A stretch of 64,000 nt of DNA from Coniella vitis (GCA_011317545.1 WUJK01000007.1:1612001-1676000); one strand, 5' to 3'; positions 11,620 to 23,475 are shown, numbered from the stretch's first letter. Notes: generated from the letters alone by a model not told the origin. Numbers and translations are program-made.

Positions 11620-14588
11620 TCAATGTGTGACAGGTTCTTCGGCCACTTCCACCGTCTGAGTACCTTGAAGCCCGAGCCTCTTGAAATCAGCAGCCTCATC
11701 ATCCCCCACCATGGGGGTTCCAGGAGTGACCATTAGTTGAGGCGTTTCGACACTACCAGAGGGCTCTTCATCTAACCCTTCCACTCGCACCTTGGGGTGC
11801 GCCGGTTCTGCGCTGTGCATGCCCTGTGTAATTGTTGCAACACTTTTGGCCAAATCTTCTTCACTCTTGTCCTCTTCGCCATGGTTCGCGTCTTGGCCCC
11901 CAGCCCGTCCGTCGACGTGGCTTTCGCCGCCCTGTGCGGGCGAGACATCCTCCACATGCTCGCTTTGCTCATGAAGCGAGCTCCGTTTATCGGCAGCGAC
12001 TGCATTCTCCTCCTCGGCACGGTTCTCGCCAATTTGGCTGAGCCGGCGGCCGGCATTCACTCCTTCGAGCTCGACGCCAACCATCTGCGCGAGGCTGCTG
12101 AAATTGTAATTGGGCTCCGTTTCGTTTTCGTCCCCTGAACGCCCGCCTGCTTCGTCGCTATTGTCGCTTCTGCCACTCAACGAGATGCCACTGGAGCGAG
12201 GATCCGTCGAGTGCAGATATGATGGGTTTTGGTAACTGTTGGATTGCGACTGCGAAGCCGACGATGACCCACTGGTAGAGGCACTGCTCATTTGACGCAG
12301 GTGGGACGGCCCAGCCGAGTGCAGGGGGGACGGTATGGGCCGGGGAGCCGCCGAGGGTGCTGGGGCTGGCGTTGATGTGAGTGCTGCCGCTGCTGGGTGA
12401 ATAGCATCCACATTGGTCTTGCCCACTTCGGATTCTGGACTCGTCTGCGCCGGGCCACCGCGGTCTACGCCTTTGCCTTTATCGCTGGGGTTCGCTGTCG
12501 TTGCTGCTGCTGTTGTTGCTGCTGTTGTTGCTGCTGCTGTTGTAGGGGGTTTCGGAGGATTCGAGGTGCTAGTGGAAGCCACAGCATTGGCAGTTGTTGC
12601 TTCGACGCGAAGATTTGACGCCGCACTGTTGCCTCTCCTGCGGCCCAGATTGCTCAGAGTTAGGCTGAGCGTGCTGCCACTTGCCGAACTATGGCCGCTC
12701 GCCGCGTATGGATTGCCCTTTGCGGCTGCCTTGGCTGCCTTTCGCTCTTCTTTTTCTCTCTTTTTGGCCTCTTTGCGTTCTTCCTTGTCTTGCTTGCGTT
12801 TTCGCTCCTCTTCAGCTGCCAATGACAGTCTGATGGCTTCAGCAAGCATCATATTCTCCAAGTTTTCCATGTGGCTCTGGCGAGGGCCAACCAGAACCGA
12901 GCGACGTGGGTTGCTGCTTTGGACAGTTGCTTCTTGGCCTTGGGAAGTAGTCGTCGTCGTCGTCGTTGTCGTCGTGGCTTCTGTGCCCGCTGAAGGTCCA
13001 GCTCTGGCATCGGCTGCGTTATGATCGCTAGTATTCCTTCTGCTAAACCGACTCATTCTCCCGCTAAATGACCTCCCGCTATTGTCACCCATGAGGAATG
13101 CCGCCGTGTGCAAAGCGGTGGCTGCCGCTGCCCGTCTCGCCAGATGGTTTCGCTGCGCCGCAAGCTTGGCAGCCCAGTCGGGCCGAACACGATCAGTGGT
13201 GATGACGTTGGGAGCGTTGGCAGACAGGGAATGTGTTCGTCGCCGGCCGCCACCGGCACCCGAAGGCGGTGGAGATGCAAATGGCGATGGCGACGTTGAG
13301 CCAAGCGAGCTGTTGGAACTCATGGCTGTTCCCAACTGGCCCAGACTCGATGCCACAGTATAGGTCAGACCACGTCGGAAAGGCGGTGGATCGTACGTGA
13401 CTCCAAGCTCTGGCTGCTGGCAGTACGGACATGTTGCGGGCTCTGAGATGAGCATCTCTGCGGCCTCGGGGCTCGCCTCTTGACTGTCACCGTTTTCGTG
13501 GCTATCTGGGAAATGCGGATCGGGTCGCTTAATCTGGACAAAGCATTCGCTACAAATTGGCTGGTCGCAGCATCTCGTGTGATTCAGATACGGAGGATAG
13601 TAGAGGAAGCAAATGGGACACTCGGCACCTTCTTTGTACAGAAAGACCTCCATTGGCTGTCCATTAACCAACGGGTCGTTAGGGAGGTTGATTTCCCGTG
13701 GTGTTAGCTCGCTGCCCGAGCCGTTCCGTGAGCCGCCGAGACTAAGGGCTGCAGCCAGTGCCTTGGTACGAGGCTTGAATGGTGATGTTGGGCCTTTGCT
13801 GGCAGATGGGCCAGATATGGGCGATGAAGCACCAATATTGGATACACTTTGGTCGGACGCCGCGGACATTGTCCGAGGGCCCATGGGCACCGTCAAGTTG
13901 TTGAGATTAGGTGCCGAGGCTGTGGGCGATGCTTGGTGTGCGGCTGGGCGGGAGATAAGGTCTTCGGAAGGGGTCTGGTCGGCCGGTGGAATCGGAAGGC
14001 CGCGAGCAGCAGCAACGATCTGATGTTCGGCCCAAGACTCGGAAAAGTCGTTGAGGCCCCGCCAAAAGGGCGCAAGCTTGCGTTCAATCTATACAAGAGC
14101 GACAGACCGTATTGATTAGCATGATCCGAGAAGACTTGTCGCGGGCATACAAAAGGGCCAAAGTCTTTGGCTTAGCGTCGAGGAAAGCGTACCTGAAGAT
14201 GCCGGACAATCTCCTTGTTAAAGTCCTCAGTCCCTACATAGACGCCCATTGTGACGAGAAAGCCGCCATCGACATGCTCCTCCCTGATACTCCTCTCACG
14301 GTCCTTGATGCGGTTGACGCGTTCACGCTCAAGACGGCGAGCTTCGCGCTCAGCCCTTGTCTCACGTCGTTCATGGCTGGACTCGGTGCGGGAGTTGGTG
14401 GAGGTGTTGATACCGAGCAAGCTGCCCAGGTCGTTGCGGCTTGTACGGTTGCGTGAACGGGAGCTCTGGCGATGGCGCGACGAGGAGGAGGGGTCAAGGG
14501 CGGGGGCCAGCGAAGAACGGTTGTTGCGGTGGCCCGAGGTAGCGCTAGGGTCGCCGTGCCGCGACTCTTTAGTTGGTGTGTTGCCCAT
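11620..14588 (-). CDS. sip5: Sip5-like SNF1-interacting RING-type protein
   Basis: Homologue of fungal Sip5, a protein that in yeast binds the Snf1 kinase and Reg1/Glc7 phosphatase and so links to glucose signalling. Model: exons 14588-14193 and 14088-11620 on the minus strand, 954 aa, with a 104-nt intron joining HLQ to IERKLAPFW. The N-terminus MGNTPTK fits the N-myristoylation rule (Gly2, Ser/Thr6, Lys7). A charged Arg/Glu stretch follows at about 80-110. A zinc-binding RING-like region with CPIC, CC, CSEC and CPYC pairs spans about 289-355. The rest is long, disordered and Ser/Thr/Ala-rich, with a basic KKREKEERK-like helix. The upstream in-frame start at 14717 is ignored because it would hide Gly2. 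The assignment rests on the N-terminus plus zinc region and is strong. Confidence 0.9.
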
Positions 14589-16701
14589 GACGCCGGAAAA
14601 TCTAGGACGTTTGCGGTGTGGTCGCCAGGGAGCCAGGAGGAGGATATTGGCCGATGGGAAAGAGAGCGTGGTCGGCTGATGCGGCGATGCTCCTACGAGA
14701 CAATGCCTCTGGTGCAATGCCGCGGACTCGGTGCGGCGGGCATTAATTGTCGGTGGACGTGCCTGCTGGGGACTGTTGTTGCGTTGGGGAGAATTCTTTC
14801 TCGGGCCCGTGGTAAGGATTGCAAGACGGAGGAGTCCCGAGCAGAGCTGTGCTGAGCTTATCGCGCGTGAGATGAATTCGGAATGGGCGGTTGTCGGTTG
14901 GGTTTGGGGGGGGTTGGCTTGGAAAAGAAGGCTGTGAGACGGACCGCAATGGGATGGGCTGGCTTGGGCCGGATTCGCAGTGGGGCGCTTTAGCGGGTTG
15001 GGCTGGTTGCTGTGGAGCCATTTAGGCTCGTGACGTCGCGCAGGCCCAGCAAGCTACCACTGGACTGCGCTGGTAAGCGGCAGAAGTGGTAGGGGGCTTG
15101 TGTACCCAAGCAACTTGATTAGCGGGGGAGGCTGGAAAACGGGTGGAGCCCTTCCACTCAACGTCGTACAGCGGGTGTGCTATACTTATGGAGTCAGGAC
15201 ACCCAGCCAGTCACGGGGCCAAGAGGGATAAGGGAAATCGAAAATCGGACGACAAGCACTTTCTTTACCTGCTGATGTCAACGACCACCAGATCAACGAG
15301 CTCTCGAGGCCCAGTGTTGTTATTGCTGGTCTCGGCAACTGGCTGCAGCTTCATGGGTGACGCTTTACTGTGCTATGTGGCATGTGCTCGCTGGACACGG
15401 TACTTCCATGCTCACACCCAGTTGACCGTTCAGCACTATGTACTATGTAGGGAGCTGCAGCAATGAGCCTGGAGCACAGGGGCAGAGAGGGTTCTGGGCC
15501 TTGGCTCACATCAAGTGCCAGGGTTGCAGGCACCCGCGATCCACTATCATGCAAGTATGGACTGGGTGTTGGTACCTAGATACTCGTCTGAAAATATCAA
15601 CTGATCCTTTCCTTTCTTGATCATCTCACCAACCTCACCGACCACCATCACCATCACCGCCAACAATCACCCAGCCCACCAACCACCCATCTATCCATCA
15701 ATCACAACACCGCTGTCCAAACGTGCAACTCTCCTCGTATGACTACTATGGTGTCAAGAACTTGGGACTAATGGCGCTGCGTCTGCTGCCCAACGACGAT
15801 CCGACCATGCCAACTCAAATCCAGCCACTGGCCTAGCTCGATTCTCTCCCTCCTCTCTCTATCCCGACTCCTGTATCTCGAGCGACGTTTTCAGCAACAG
15901 CAGATTTGTTCATGGGATAGCCCCCAGTGCTTTCTACTTGACTTGATCACTTCGAAAAGAAGCCCGTCTTTGCGGAAATTGCTCGCGGAATGCTGCTTCG
16001 GCTGGGCGCATAGCACCACCCAGTCACATTTGACGTCCCCCAGCACCAACTCAACAATAGACCACCAAGTACTCACCTCGATATTGCACACCACCAAGGG
16101 AAGCGACAGGGACAGCTCTCTTCGGCTCTCTTCCGCAAGCTTACTTATGTAGATCCCTTCCAGACTTCAGACCTTTTTTTTTTTGCTTTGCCCTGCCGTT
16201 TGAAACATATCCAGTAGGACAAAGGAAGCGGCAAGGCGGCTGTCCCTTATCAACCTCGTGCCATTCTTTGTTGTCTTCCGTGGTCTGTCATCCTTACCCG
16301 TCCTTGTCTGTCGATCTACGGTTACATTGCATCCGCGGGTTCGTCCAACATTGATGCACAAGTACACAGTACAATGGGCAGGCACGCGGACACGCAAAGG
16401 CACGTTTGCAAGTCAACTGCTCTATGGCGTGTCTTGAGTTGAAGTGGTGTCATTATTTGTTGATATGCATGGTAACTAAGTTGGTAAGGAGGCATGCAAA
16501 CAAGAAAGATTTGGTATCTGCTTTACTGTCACAGTTTTTGCTCTTCACACGTGCAACATAGCTGGACACGTGGAGGCAGTCATGACAAAATCGATGAATC
16601 AAATATCCCGCAAAACTCCAGAATCCTCAGGCAGAAGGGGGGGGGATCCCGAATAGAAAGACACACGAGCTCTCTGACATTTCAGGGAAGCCTCTCCTCA
16701 C
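14589..16701. other. Intergenic region, sip5 promoter and pmp3 3' side
   Basis: About 2.1 kb without a convincing gene. The part next to 14588 is the sip5 promoter and leader. Bases 15620-15720 are rich in CCA/CAC repeats that resemble a fungal 5' leader on the plus strand, but no open frame follows. A T10 tract lies at about 16173. Scattered short open frames on both strands lack coding features. Confidence 0.5.
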
Positions 16702-17095
16702 TTAGCTGTGCGTGATGTAGGAGCGCTTAGATTTTCTGGTTTCGTGTCATGTCAGCACAGTGGGCAGATATTATGCATTCCTTCAGCGCTGCGGTGCTAG
16801 AAGATGTGCAGCTTACCCAATCACCCACCACGCGTGGAGAACGCCGGGAATCCATCCCAATATCGTGAGGAGGATGTTGATGACAAAGTCCGCGTTACAC
16901 CCGCGCTTCAGAAACACGCCCACCTATGGAAATAGTTCCACGCATTAGCAAACTGAGTCGACGAAACCGCAGGCTGTGTAGCACTGCCCCGAGGTCAACT
17001 ACATGTGTCACAAAGCAGCAACTCACAGGTGGTAGGAAAAAGGCGATAAAGTAATCAATCATGTCCGACGTGGACGACACCTGACCGTTCGCCAT
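16702..17095 (-). CDS. pmp3: Pmp3 / UPF0057 small hydrophobic membrane protein
   Basis: Member of the Pmp3 (stress-induced hydrophobic peptide, PF01679) family, which acts in the plasma membrane in ion homeostasis and salt tolerance. The gene is too broken by introns to appear as one open frame. Model on the minus strand: exons 17095-17027, 16923-16817 and 16735-16702, 69 aa. The first membrane segment ends FFLPP and joins across a 103-nt intron to VGVFLKRGC. The second segment includes INILLTILGWIPGVLHAWW. Both match the family pattern closely. Intron 2 is supported by a CTGAC branch point 14 nt before the acceptor. If it were retained, a TAA directly after VIG would shorten the protein by 10 residues. 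Confidence in the family is high and in the last exon moderate. Confidence 0.88.
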
Positions 17096-17754
17096 GACTG
17101 CTGATGTTTCGTTTCTTGTTGATTGCGGACTTGCTTTTTCGAACCCCCTTCAGGTTCAGGGTTTCTAGGCGTAGAGGGTGTTGATATGATGGATAGTTTT
17201 GTCTATACGGTACGTACGAATGGAATGAAATGCCAAGATATTTTAGGGTTCACAAACTCATTATTGCTTTCAGTGTGACTGTGAACCAGATATATAATGA
17301 ATCCAGTAAGGTGGTGGTGAGTCAGAATCTCTTTGCATCTTGTTTTCCCCCCCTTTCCTGCATTGCGCAGTAACTTGGCATGCTGCATTCAAACGAGGCT
17401 CAGGCCTGCCGGCCAGCAGGCAAGGCTGAGGGAAGATAGGCCGTATGACGTAGTTTGAACGCGTTGCAAGAGAGGGGAAGGAACAGCTGGACCCTGATTT
17501 GACGTCACTTAATTAGAAGGAAACTGAACCCTGGTTGTAAAATGTTTTGATCACACAACAGTTCCTCTCTGATAAAAGCGGGGAGGCTGTTGATATGTAG
17601 CTCTTGTAAAGAATTGATGGCGCGGACTTAATAAAAGCAGGTGTAATTTGGGAGACGCTGCTGGGCAAGATGGGATTGGGTGAGTTGCATCCAGTGTACA
17701 TACAGTACAGTAGCCTCTGCGTTGGCTCGGCCCTCCTCTACTGCTAATTTATAC

Positions 17755-17824
17755 TACCCGGAGGCATTAGGTGGCGCCAGCCCGTGGAGGCAAGCGACAG
17801 AAGCTGACCTAATGCCTCCGGGTA
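17755..17824. repeat. 70-bp hairpin with perfect 18-bp inverted repeat
   Basis: The arms 17755-17772 and 17807-17824 are exact reverse complements (TACCCGGAGGCATTAGGT and its complement) around a 34-base loop. No gene overlaps. It may be a very small foldback element or a structured regulatory site. It is not followed by a T run as a bacterial terminator would be. Confidence 0.8.
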
Positions 17825-18210
17825 CCTAACGTATAAGACTGGTAGGATTGCGCACTATTCGATATGATATACACTTTTTTTCGAGGTTTTAGACCAGTCT
17901 TTCCACTTGGAATATTCGTCGAATCTCTCCTGCCTTTGCAACAGCATTACTGACTGGTCCTTGCTGCGTATAAATCGGTTTGAACAGTTGCTATTGTACC
18001 GCTCAAGCAAACATGATACTTGGGTAACCGGATGATACAGGTGATACGTCAAGTGGTTTTTTTTTCTTTTTTCTTTTTTTCCTTCAGATGCTAGCATCAG
18101 TCTTGGTATCAAGCAATAATCAACCCCCCCAATGAGCATGAATGCTTACTGTAACGGCTTCCACGATGCCAGAATCAGTACAAAGTGAACAGTGACACTG
18201 ACGCTAGCCA

Positions 18211-18233
18211 GGCCTGCCGGGCGGCGGCAGGCC
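18211..18233. repeat. GC-rich inverted repeat
   Basis: GGCCTGCCG (18211-18219) and CGGCAGGCC (18225-18233) are exact inverted arms around five bases. A related string begins near 17401, so the motif recurs in the same intergenic region. Confidence 0.6.
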
Positions 18234-18279
18234 GGATAACCCTAGACCCTGGAGAGCTCCGGCTGTCATTGCCCCGACC

Positions 18280-18293
18280 TCCGCGGAGCGGGG
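18280..18293 (+). promoter_or_regulatory. PDRE-like palindrome next to a CreA-type box
   Basis: TCCGCGGA (18280-18287) is identical to the yeast pleiotropic drug response element bound by Pdr1/Pdr3-type zinc-cluster proteins. The adjoining GCGGGG (18288-18293) fits the SYGGRG consensus of the glucose repressor CreA/Cre1. They lie about 1.1 kb before the sugar-type transporter start, so control of that gene is possible. Both motifs are short and could be chance. Confidence 0.3.
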
Positions 18294-19372
18294 TGGGACC
18301 CGGGTGCGAACTTTAGCGGGAACAAGTCACCGACTTCACCTGATGCGCAACCCTCGGCAGATGCTCGTGATGATCCGTCCCTTGGCCCGCTGCTCTTGGC
18401 CGACACGATTCTCGCTCAGTGGTCCCACACACTGACAGACGGGTCATGTCGATCTTGAACCTGAGAATACAAGCACTTCCGGCCGGCGGTCGACTCGGGC
18501 CTGATTCAGTTCGGATTGGCAAGGGAAGCGCCGTTGCGCGCCAGCCTTGGAACTCGATAAAGATGGCCGGGCAACAATTTCAATGTGTTGCGCACTTGAA
18601 TCTCTGGCTAGCAATGTGGACATACCCCTAACGAGTTCAATTCTTCAACATCTATCAACGTGGCTTCTTTGTACGACCTGGGTAGCACACAATCAGTCCG
18701 TCAGTCCCTGCAGCAATGCGCCCAAGCAGGGTCCCGTCTCAACGGCTGCGCGAGCAGTTTTGTTGCCTTTGTGACTCGTCTACTAGCAAAGAACACAAGA
18801 CAAGGCATTGAGGAGTGCAAATGGCGCACAAGAGAGCAGAGGCACAATATCTATCATGTCTTGTCGTGTCGTATCGACTGCAGCTTTTGCTGCAAGTCCA
18901 GCAGCAGTAAGCACCGAAGGCGTGCCTTGCCCAGACGCTGCAAACATGTGTCTCAGGTTCTACAAAGCCATTTCACTCGTCCCACTCACGCATGTGGCCT
19001 CCATGCAGTCCAGTTAGTGCCCCCTCTGTATCCCCGTGGCTTGCTTGGCTTAGACTGTGGAGGAGGCACACACACATGCGGGGCCCTGGGGCGGCTATAT
19101 GGGCAGGGTGAGTGTTCTACTGGGCGCCCTGGGCTTTGAAAGCCATTTAACCGGGACAACAATGGACGCGGGCGTTCTCTGTATATATCTATATACGGGC
19201 CCATCATAGGCTGAGCTGTGTCGACTCGGGGGTTTCTCTGCTCTGCTCGACTTCTACTGTCCGTCTCCCTTCTTCTGCCTCAGTGCTCTTTGTTTGTCAC
19301 TTGAAATCCGCTGTCAGTCAGACAGAAAGACACAAACACACACTAGACAGGCAGCTTGGAGCCCTCGCTGCC

Positions 19373-21290
19373 ATGACGTGGGTGCAAAAGATCATCCGCA
19401 ATGAAGCTGTCAAGCAGGACCCTCCAGAGGTCTACAACTGGAGGGTCTTTGCCCTCGCCTCCGCAGCCTGTTTCGGAGGCACACTCTTTGGTATGGATAC
19501 GGGCATCATTGGCGGCGTGCTGACTCTGTCCGACTTCGAAGCGGAATTCGGCCTTGAAGGCGTCGACAAAACCATGGCGAGCGCCAACCTATCCGCCAAC
19601 CTCGTCAGCACCATGCAGGCTGGCGCGATTGTCGGGGCGCTGGCCGCGCTGCCCCTCGGCGAGACGTTTGGCCGCAGGCTGAGCTTGATGCTGATTGCCG
19701 TCCTAGCTTTTGTCGGCGGGCTGATGCAGGCCTTTTCCAACGGCAACTTGGGCACGTTTTACGCTGGACGTGTCATTGAGGGCCTTGGCCTCGGCGGCGC
19801 AACCATGCTTGCGCCTGTTTATGTCTCGGAGAACTCGCCCCGGGCCATTCGTGGCTTGCTCATTGGGTTTTATCAGCTGTTTGAGACAACGGGAGCCATG
19901 GTTGCGTTTTTTATCGACTATGGTTCGCTGTTGCACATCAAGGTTGGTTGATGGTTGTCCTGGCACGACTTTGTTCTATCGAGGCAGGCACAAGAAGGCT
20001 CACAGCATCCACCCCCAGGGCCACGCTTCTTGGCAAGTCCCTCTGGCCATGCAGTCGCTGCCTCCGTTCCTCATGTTCGTCTCCATCGCCTTTTGCCCCG
20101 AGTCACCGCGCTGGCTCGCGAGCAAGGATAACTGGGAAAAGGCCTCGAGCGTGCTGTCGACAGTGCGTCACCTCCCCGCCGAGCACCCGTATGTGCAGGC
20201 TGAGCTGCTCGAAATGAAGATGCAGCTCGACGAAGAGCGGCGCTCTGTTCACGGTGAAGGCTTCTGGGCTATGCACAAGGAGTGCTGGCTTATTCATGGG
20301 AACCGGAAGCGCGCTGTCATGGCTATGGCTTTGATGACTGCGCAGCAATGGACAGGGGTGAGTGTATTTCACATTATCACAGTACCATATAAATTACTTT
20401 TCCGCCCGTGAAAGTCAACAGTTCATATATGGATTACAACTAACGCACCGTACACTACCCCTCAGACCAACGCCATCAACTACTACGCCCCGGAAATCTT
20501 CAGCGCCCTTGGCATAACAGGTGACGCCGAACCCCTCCTCGCAACAGGCGTCTACGGCATTGTCAAGACGTGCTCCTGCGCCATCTTCATCACCTTTGTC
20601 GCCGACACGCTCGGCCGCCGCTGGTCTTTGGTCTGGACCGGCTACGCCATGTTCATCTTCATGTTCTACATCGGCTTCTTTGTCCGTTTTGACCCGCCCG
20701 AAGCAGGCCAGCCCGTGTCTCCCGCGGGCACAGGCGCGCTCGTCATGGTGTACCTCTTTGCGGCTGCTTTCCAGTTCGGCTGGGGCCCCGTGTGCTGGAT
20801 CTATGTCAGTGAGATCCCGACGAATCGGCTGCGGGGGTACACGGTGAGTCTTGCGGCTGCGGTGCAGTGGTTGTTCAACTTGGTGGTGACGCGGGTGACG
20901 CCGATTATGCTCAGGACTGTGGGCGGGAGTACGGGGTATGGAACGTATTTCTTGTATGGGAGCTTTTGTTTTACCATGGCTACATTGGCTTTTTGGATCC
21001 CAGAGACCAAGGGGGTAAGTCTTGTTTTTTCGTCTCGTCTTTCTGTCTTTTTTTTTTCTTTCTCTTTTTTCTTCCACCAAGGAACAGATATCTTTTTTAG
21101 CACCTTGAACCTTTCATGATGAACGGCAGATATAACTGACTTTGTGGGCGGTTAGTTATCCCTCGAACGCATGGACGAGCTCTTTGGTACAGCCGACTTG
21201 GGCGTTGAAGATCTGGGCGCGGCCACTAAGCATGCCGAAGCAGGAGGCGCCGAGACGACCGAGCATGAGTTCTCTGGGCAGAGGAATTGA
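19373..21290 (+). CDS. MFS sugar transporter
   Basis: Plasma-membrane sugar/H+ symporter of the major facilitator superfamily (sugar transporter family, PF00083). Model: exons 19373-19942, 20019-20357, 20466-21014 and 21156-21290, all joined in phase 0, 530 aa. Family marks appear in order: LFGMDTGIIGG in helix 1, GRRLSLM after helix 2, GRVIEGLGLGG with PVYVSE, PESPRW before the central loop, NAINYYAPEIF in helix 7, GRRWSL, and PETKG after helix 12, followed by a short acidic cytosolic tail. Introns are 76-141 nt with good GTGAGT/GTAAGT donors, except intron 1, which starts GTTGGT. The start at 19373 is preferred because the upstream frame to 19283 has no ATG support. The sugar is not predictable. 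Confidence 0.92.
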
Positions 21291-22584
21291 AGTGAAGTTT
21301 GACGTGGTGTGTTTGACCAGCTACACACCCATGCGTTGCATTTCGATCAACGAGTTCAAGGAGTCACGGTACATTCGTTTGTACGTGGGTGCGTGCAGAC
21401 TTAAGCCGCCAATTCGAAGATCGTAATCGAGGGGACAGAGGGGAGAGGGCCCATTTTTCAAAGACTGCCTGCATGGCAAAGTAGCTCAGTGTCTCTAGGA
21501 AAACCAACAACTCTCGTTGCTATCAAGCCGTTCTCCCTCCAGCCTGTCTGTGCATCTTGAGGCACGGGTTCAAGTTGTCGTGAATAGGACACCGGGTCTC
21601 TGTCTCTTTATTTCTATCATTATTATCATTATTGTTATTTTCTCGCTTAGATAGTTGCACATGATTTCATTCTACCTTTTTACCTAGTAAAGGTCATTAA
21701 GCATTTGCGCACTGATAAAATACTGTACTATGTAATGCTTCTCTGGGTCTTTTATTACATCATCATTACACAAACGGCGGAGGTTTTCCTCCTGCAGCGG
21801 TGTTATTCCACCACATAAAAACAACAATACATGCAGTCAACCTCTCCCTCTGGATTCTCCTTTTACGGTATTGGCAGGCGTGTTTGGTTGTAAATAGAAG
21901 TGCACCGAAGATTCTCCTTTATTTTGAGGGCATATACAAGTACGTGATGATGAATAGTGTCCAATCGCCAGCATACATACTACTATCAATAAACAAAGCA
22001 TAGTGATTGGGCGCTGGGCTGAACAGTATATGCAAAGTACAGTCACAAGAAAAAAAGAGTCACTATCCTGTTGTATCTCAATCACTGGACCCTTTTTCCA
22101 GATGGGATCTGCTGAAACCGTCCCCTATTTGTTTCTTCCCCCCCCCCCCTTCTATGAAATCTCACTTTTTTGAACAGTCCTACAAAGCAAATCCGTCGTG
22201 GTGACGTAGGAGATTGTCCCTCGAGCGGGCCATACCAGACGTCACCGTTTCTGTATACTTGCGATGCGAAGCGCAATCACTTTTGTTAGCACGTTGTAAG
22301 TGTGGATGTTATGTACGATGGGAGAAGGAGAAGGAGAAAAGAATGAACAAGGGCAGTCTCGAGGGGGGAAAGAAAGAAAAAAAGAAATAGTCCGCGTCAA
22401 TGTGTAAATCATCACTCGGTTCCCCCTCCCCCTTCTCCCAAAGAAAGTGCTCCTCCTTCGGGTGCAATTTAAACAGCTTGGACTGCCAGTTCCATTCTGC
22501 CTCCTTGCTTTTCCCTTGCTTTCTCCTTCCCTGCTGCATATTGGAGTGTTGTTCTTTTTGCTACAGCACCGACGACCATATATC
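21291..22584. other. Intergenic region after MFS transporter
   Basis: About 1.3 kb with no gene seen. It holds ATT/ATC repeats near 21615-21645, a C tract near 22139-22148, and purine- and pyrimidine-rich runs near 22319-22390. The last few hundred bases are the GFA-protein promoter and leader. Confidence 0.5.
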
Positions 22585-23475
22585 ATGCGAGCTACGACTC
22601 GGCTGTGCTGCGCAATTCCCAAACGGCCATTGACCTCCATCTACACCGCTGCCACCACCTCCTCCTCCTTCTTCTTTGCCTTGAACTCGACAACAACATC
22701 GCCAGCACTGCCAAACCACCACTTCTATCCTTCCTCCTTCCTACACAGACACCACCAATCCCTCCACATGTCTTCCTCCACCAACAACAGCGACAAACCC
22801 ACCAACGGCGGCCAGCCCGCGTCCGAACCACACCAACACCAAGCCTCGTCCACCACGGACCGGCCCGAAGACGAGTGGAAGCACCGCGCCCCATACCGCG
22901 TACACGACGACTCTGGCGACGCTGGGGCGAGCCCGTCATCATCGTCGTCGTTCCCCGTCAAATGGCGCGGCCAGTGCCACTGCGGCCGCGTCAAGTACCA
23001 GCTCAAGCGCGAGCGGCCCCTCGCCTCCAAGTACTGCCACTGCACCACGTGCCAGCGGCTGCACGGCGCGCCCTTCCAGTGGGCCGCCATCTTCGCCAAG
23101 GACGACATCAACTTCACGCACGGCCACCACGATCTGGGCTGGTACGACCCGACCGAGAAGTCGCAGACGCACCACTTGCCGTGCAAGGTGCAGTGTGCGT
23201 TTTGCCGCACGCCCATCATGGACGAAGGGCGCAACATGATTCTGCTGTTTCCGACGCTCATTGAGGGCATCAACACGCCCGAGGGCCGGAAGGCGTTCGA
23301 GGCCAAGTGTCACATGTTTTATCCGCAGCGCGTCGTGGATTTCAAGGGCGATGGTATCAAGAAGTTTAGTGGGTTGGAGGATGAGAGTGACTTGTTGGAT
23401 GACGACGGCAATGTGATCAAGAAGAAGAAGAGAGAGGAGAACAAGGAGGAGGCGGCGAAAGAGGGAAAGGAGTGA
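22585..23475 (+). CDS. GFA / CENP-V-type zinc-binding protein with possible mitochondrial leader
   Basis: Single-exon gene, 296 aa, of the GFA family (glutathione-dependent formaldehyde-activating-like, PF04828), small zinc proteins that include glutathione-handling enzymes. The zinc and catalytic Cys pattern is present: CHC at 131-133, CHCTTC at 151-156 and CAFC at 204-207. The residues before Met62 are basic, Ser/Thr-rich and nearly free of acids, as in a mitochondrial presequence. Met62 begins MSSSTNN and could start a cytosolic form. The tail is very charged (KKKKREENKEE). I chose 22585, the first true ATG; the open frame reaches 22447 but without an ATG. The substrate is unknown. Confidence 0.85.
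   Translation: MRATTRLCCAIPKRPLTSIYTAATTSSSFFFALNSTTTSPALPNHHFYPSSFLHRHHQSLHMSSSTNNSDKPTNGGQPASEPHQHQASSTTDRPEDEWKHRAPYRVHDDSGDAGASPSSSSSFPVKWRGQCHCGRVKYQLKRERPLASKYCHCTTCQRLHGAPFQWAAIFAKDDINFTHGHHDLGWYDPTEKSQTHHLPCKVQCAFCRTPIMDEGRNMILLFPTLIEGINTPEGRKAFEAKCHMFYPQRVVDFKGDGIKKFSGLEDESDLLDDDGNVIKKKKREENKEEAAKEGKE

Larger units (their letters stand above)
17096..19372. other. Intergenic region between pmp3 and MFS transporter
   Basis: About 2.3 kb upstream of two divergent genes. It holds a perfect 18-bp inverted repeat (17755-17824), two related GC-rich foldback strings (near 17401 and 18211), a TCCGCGGA palindrome and a GCGGGG box (18280-18293), and a polypyrimidine run near 18056-18080. The plus-strand open frame at 18660-19139 has no coding character. 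The last 200 bases are probably the transporter leader. Confidence 0.5.

Noticed and set aside
12413..13024. 203-codon plus-strand frame rich in Val and Ala
   Set aside because: It is the shadow of the Sip5 coding sequence on the other strand; its composition comes from reversed Ala/Thr/Ser codons.
18660..19139. 159-codon frame before the sugar transporter
   Set aside because: Irregular composition, no motif, and it lies in the transporter upstream region.
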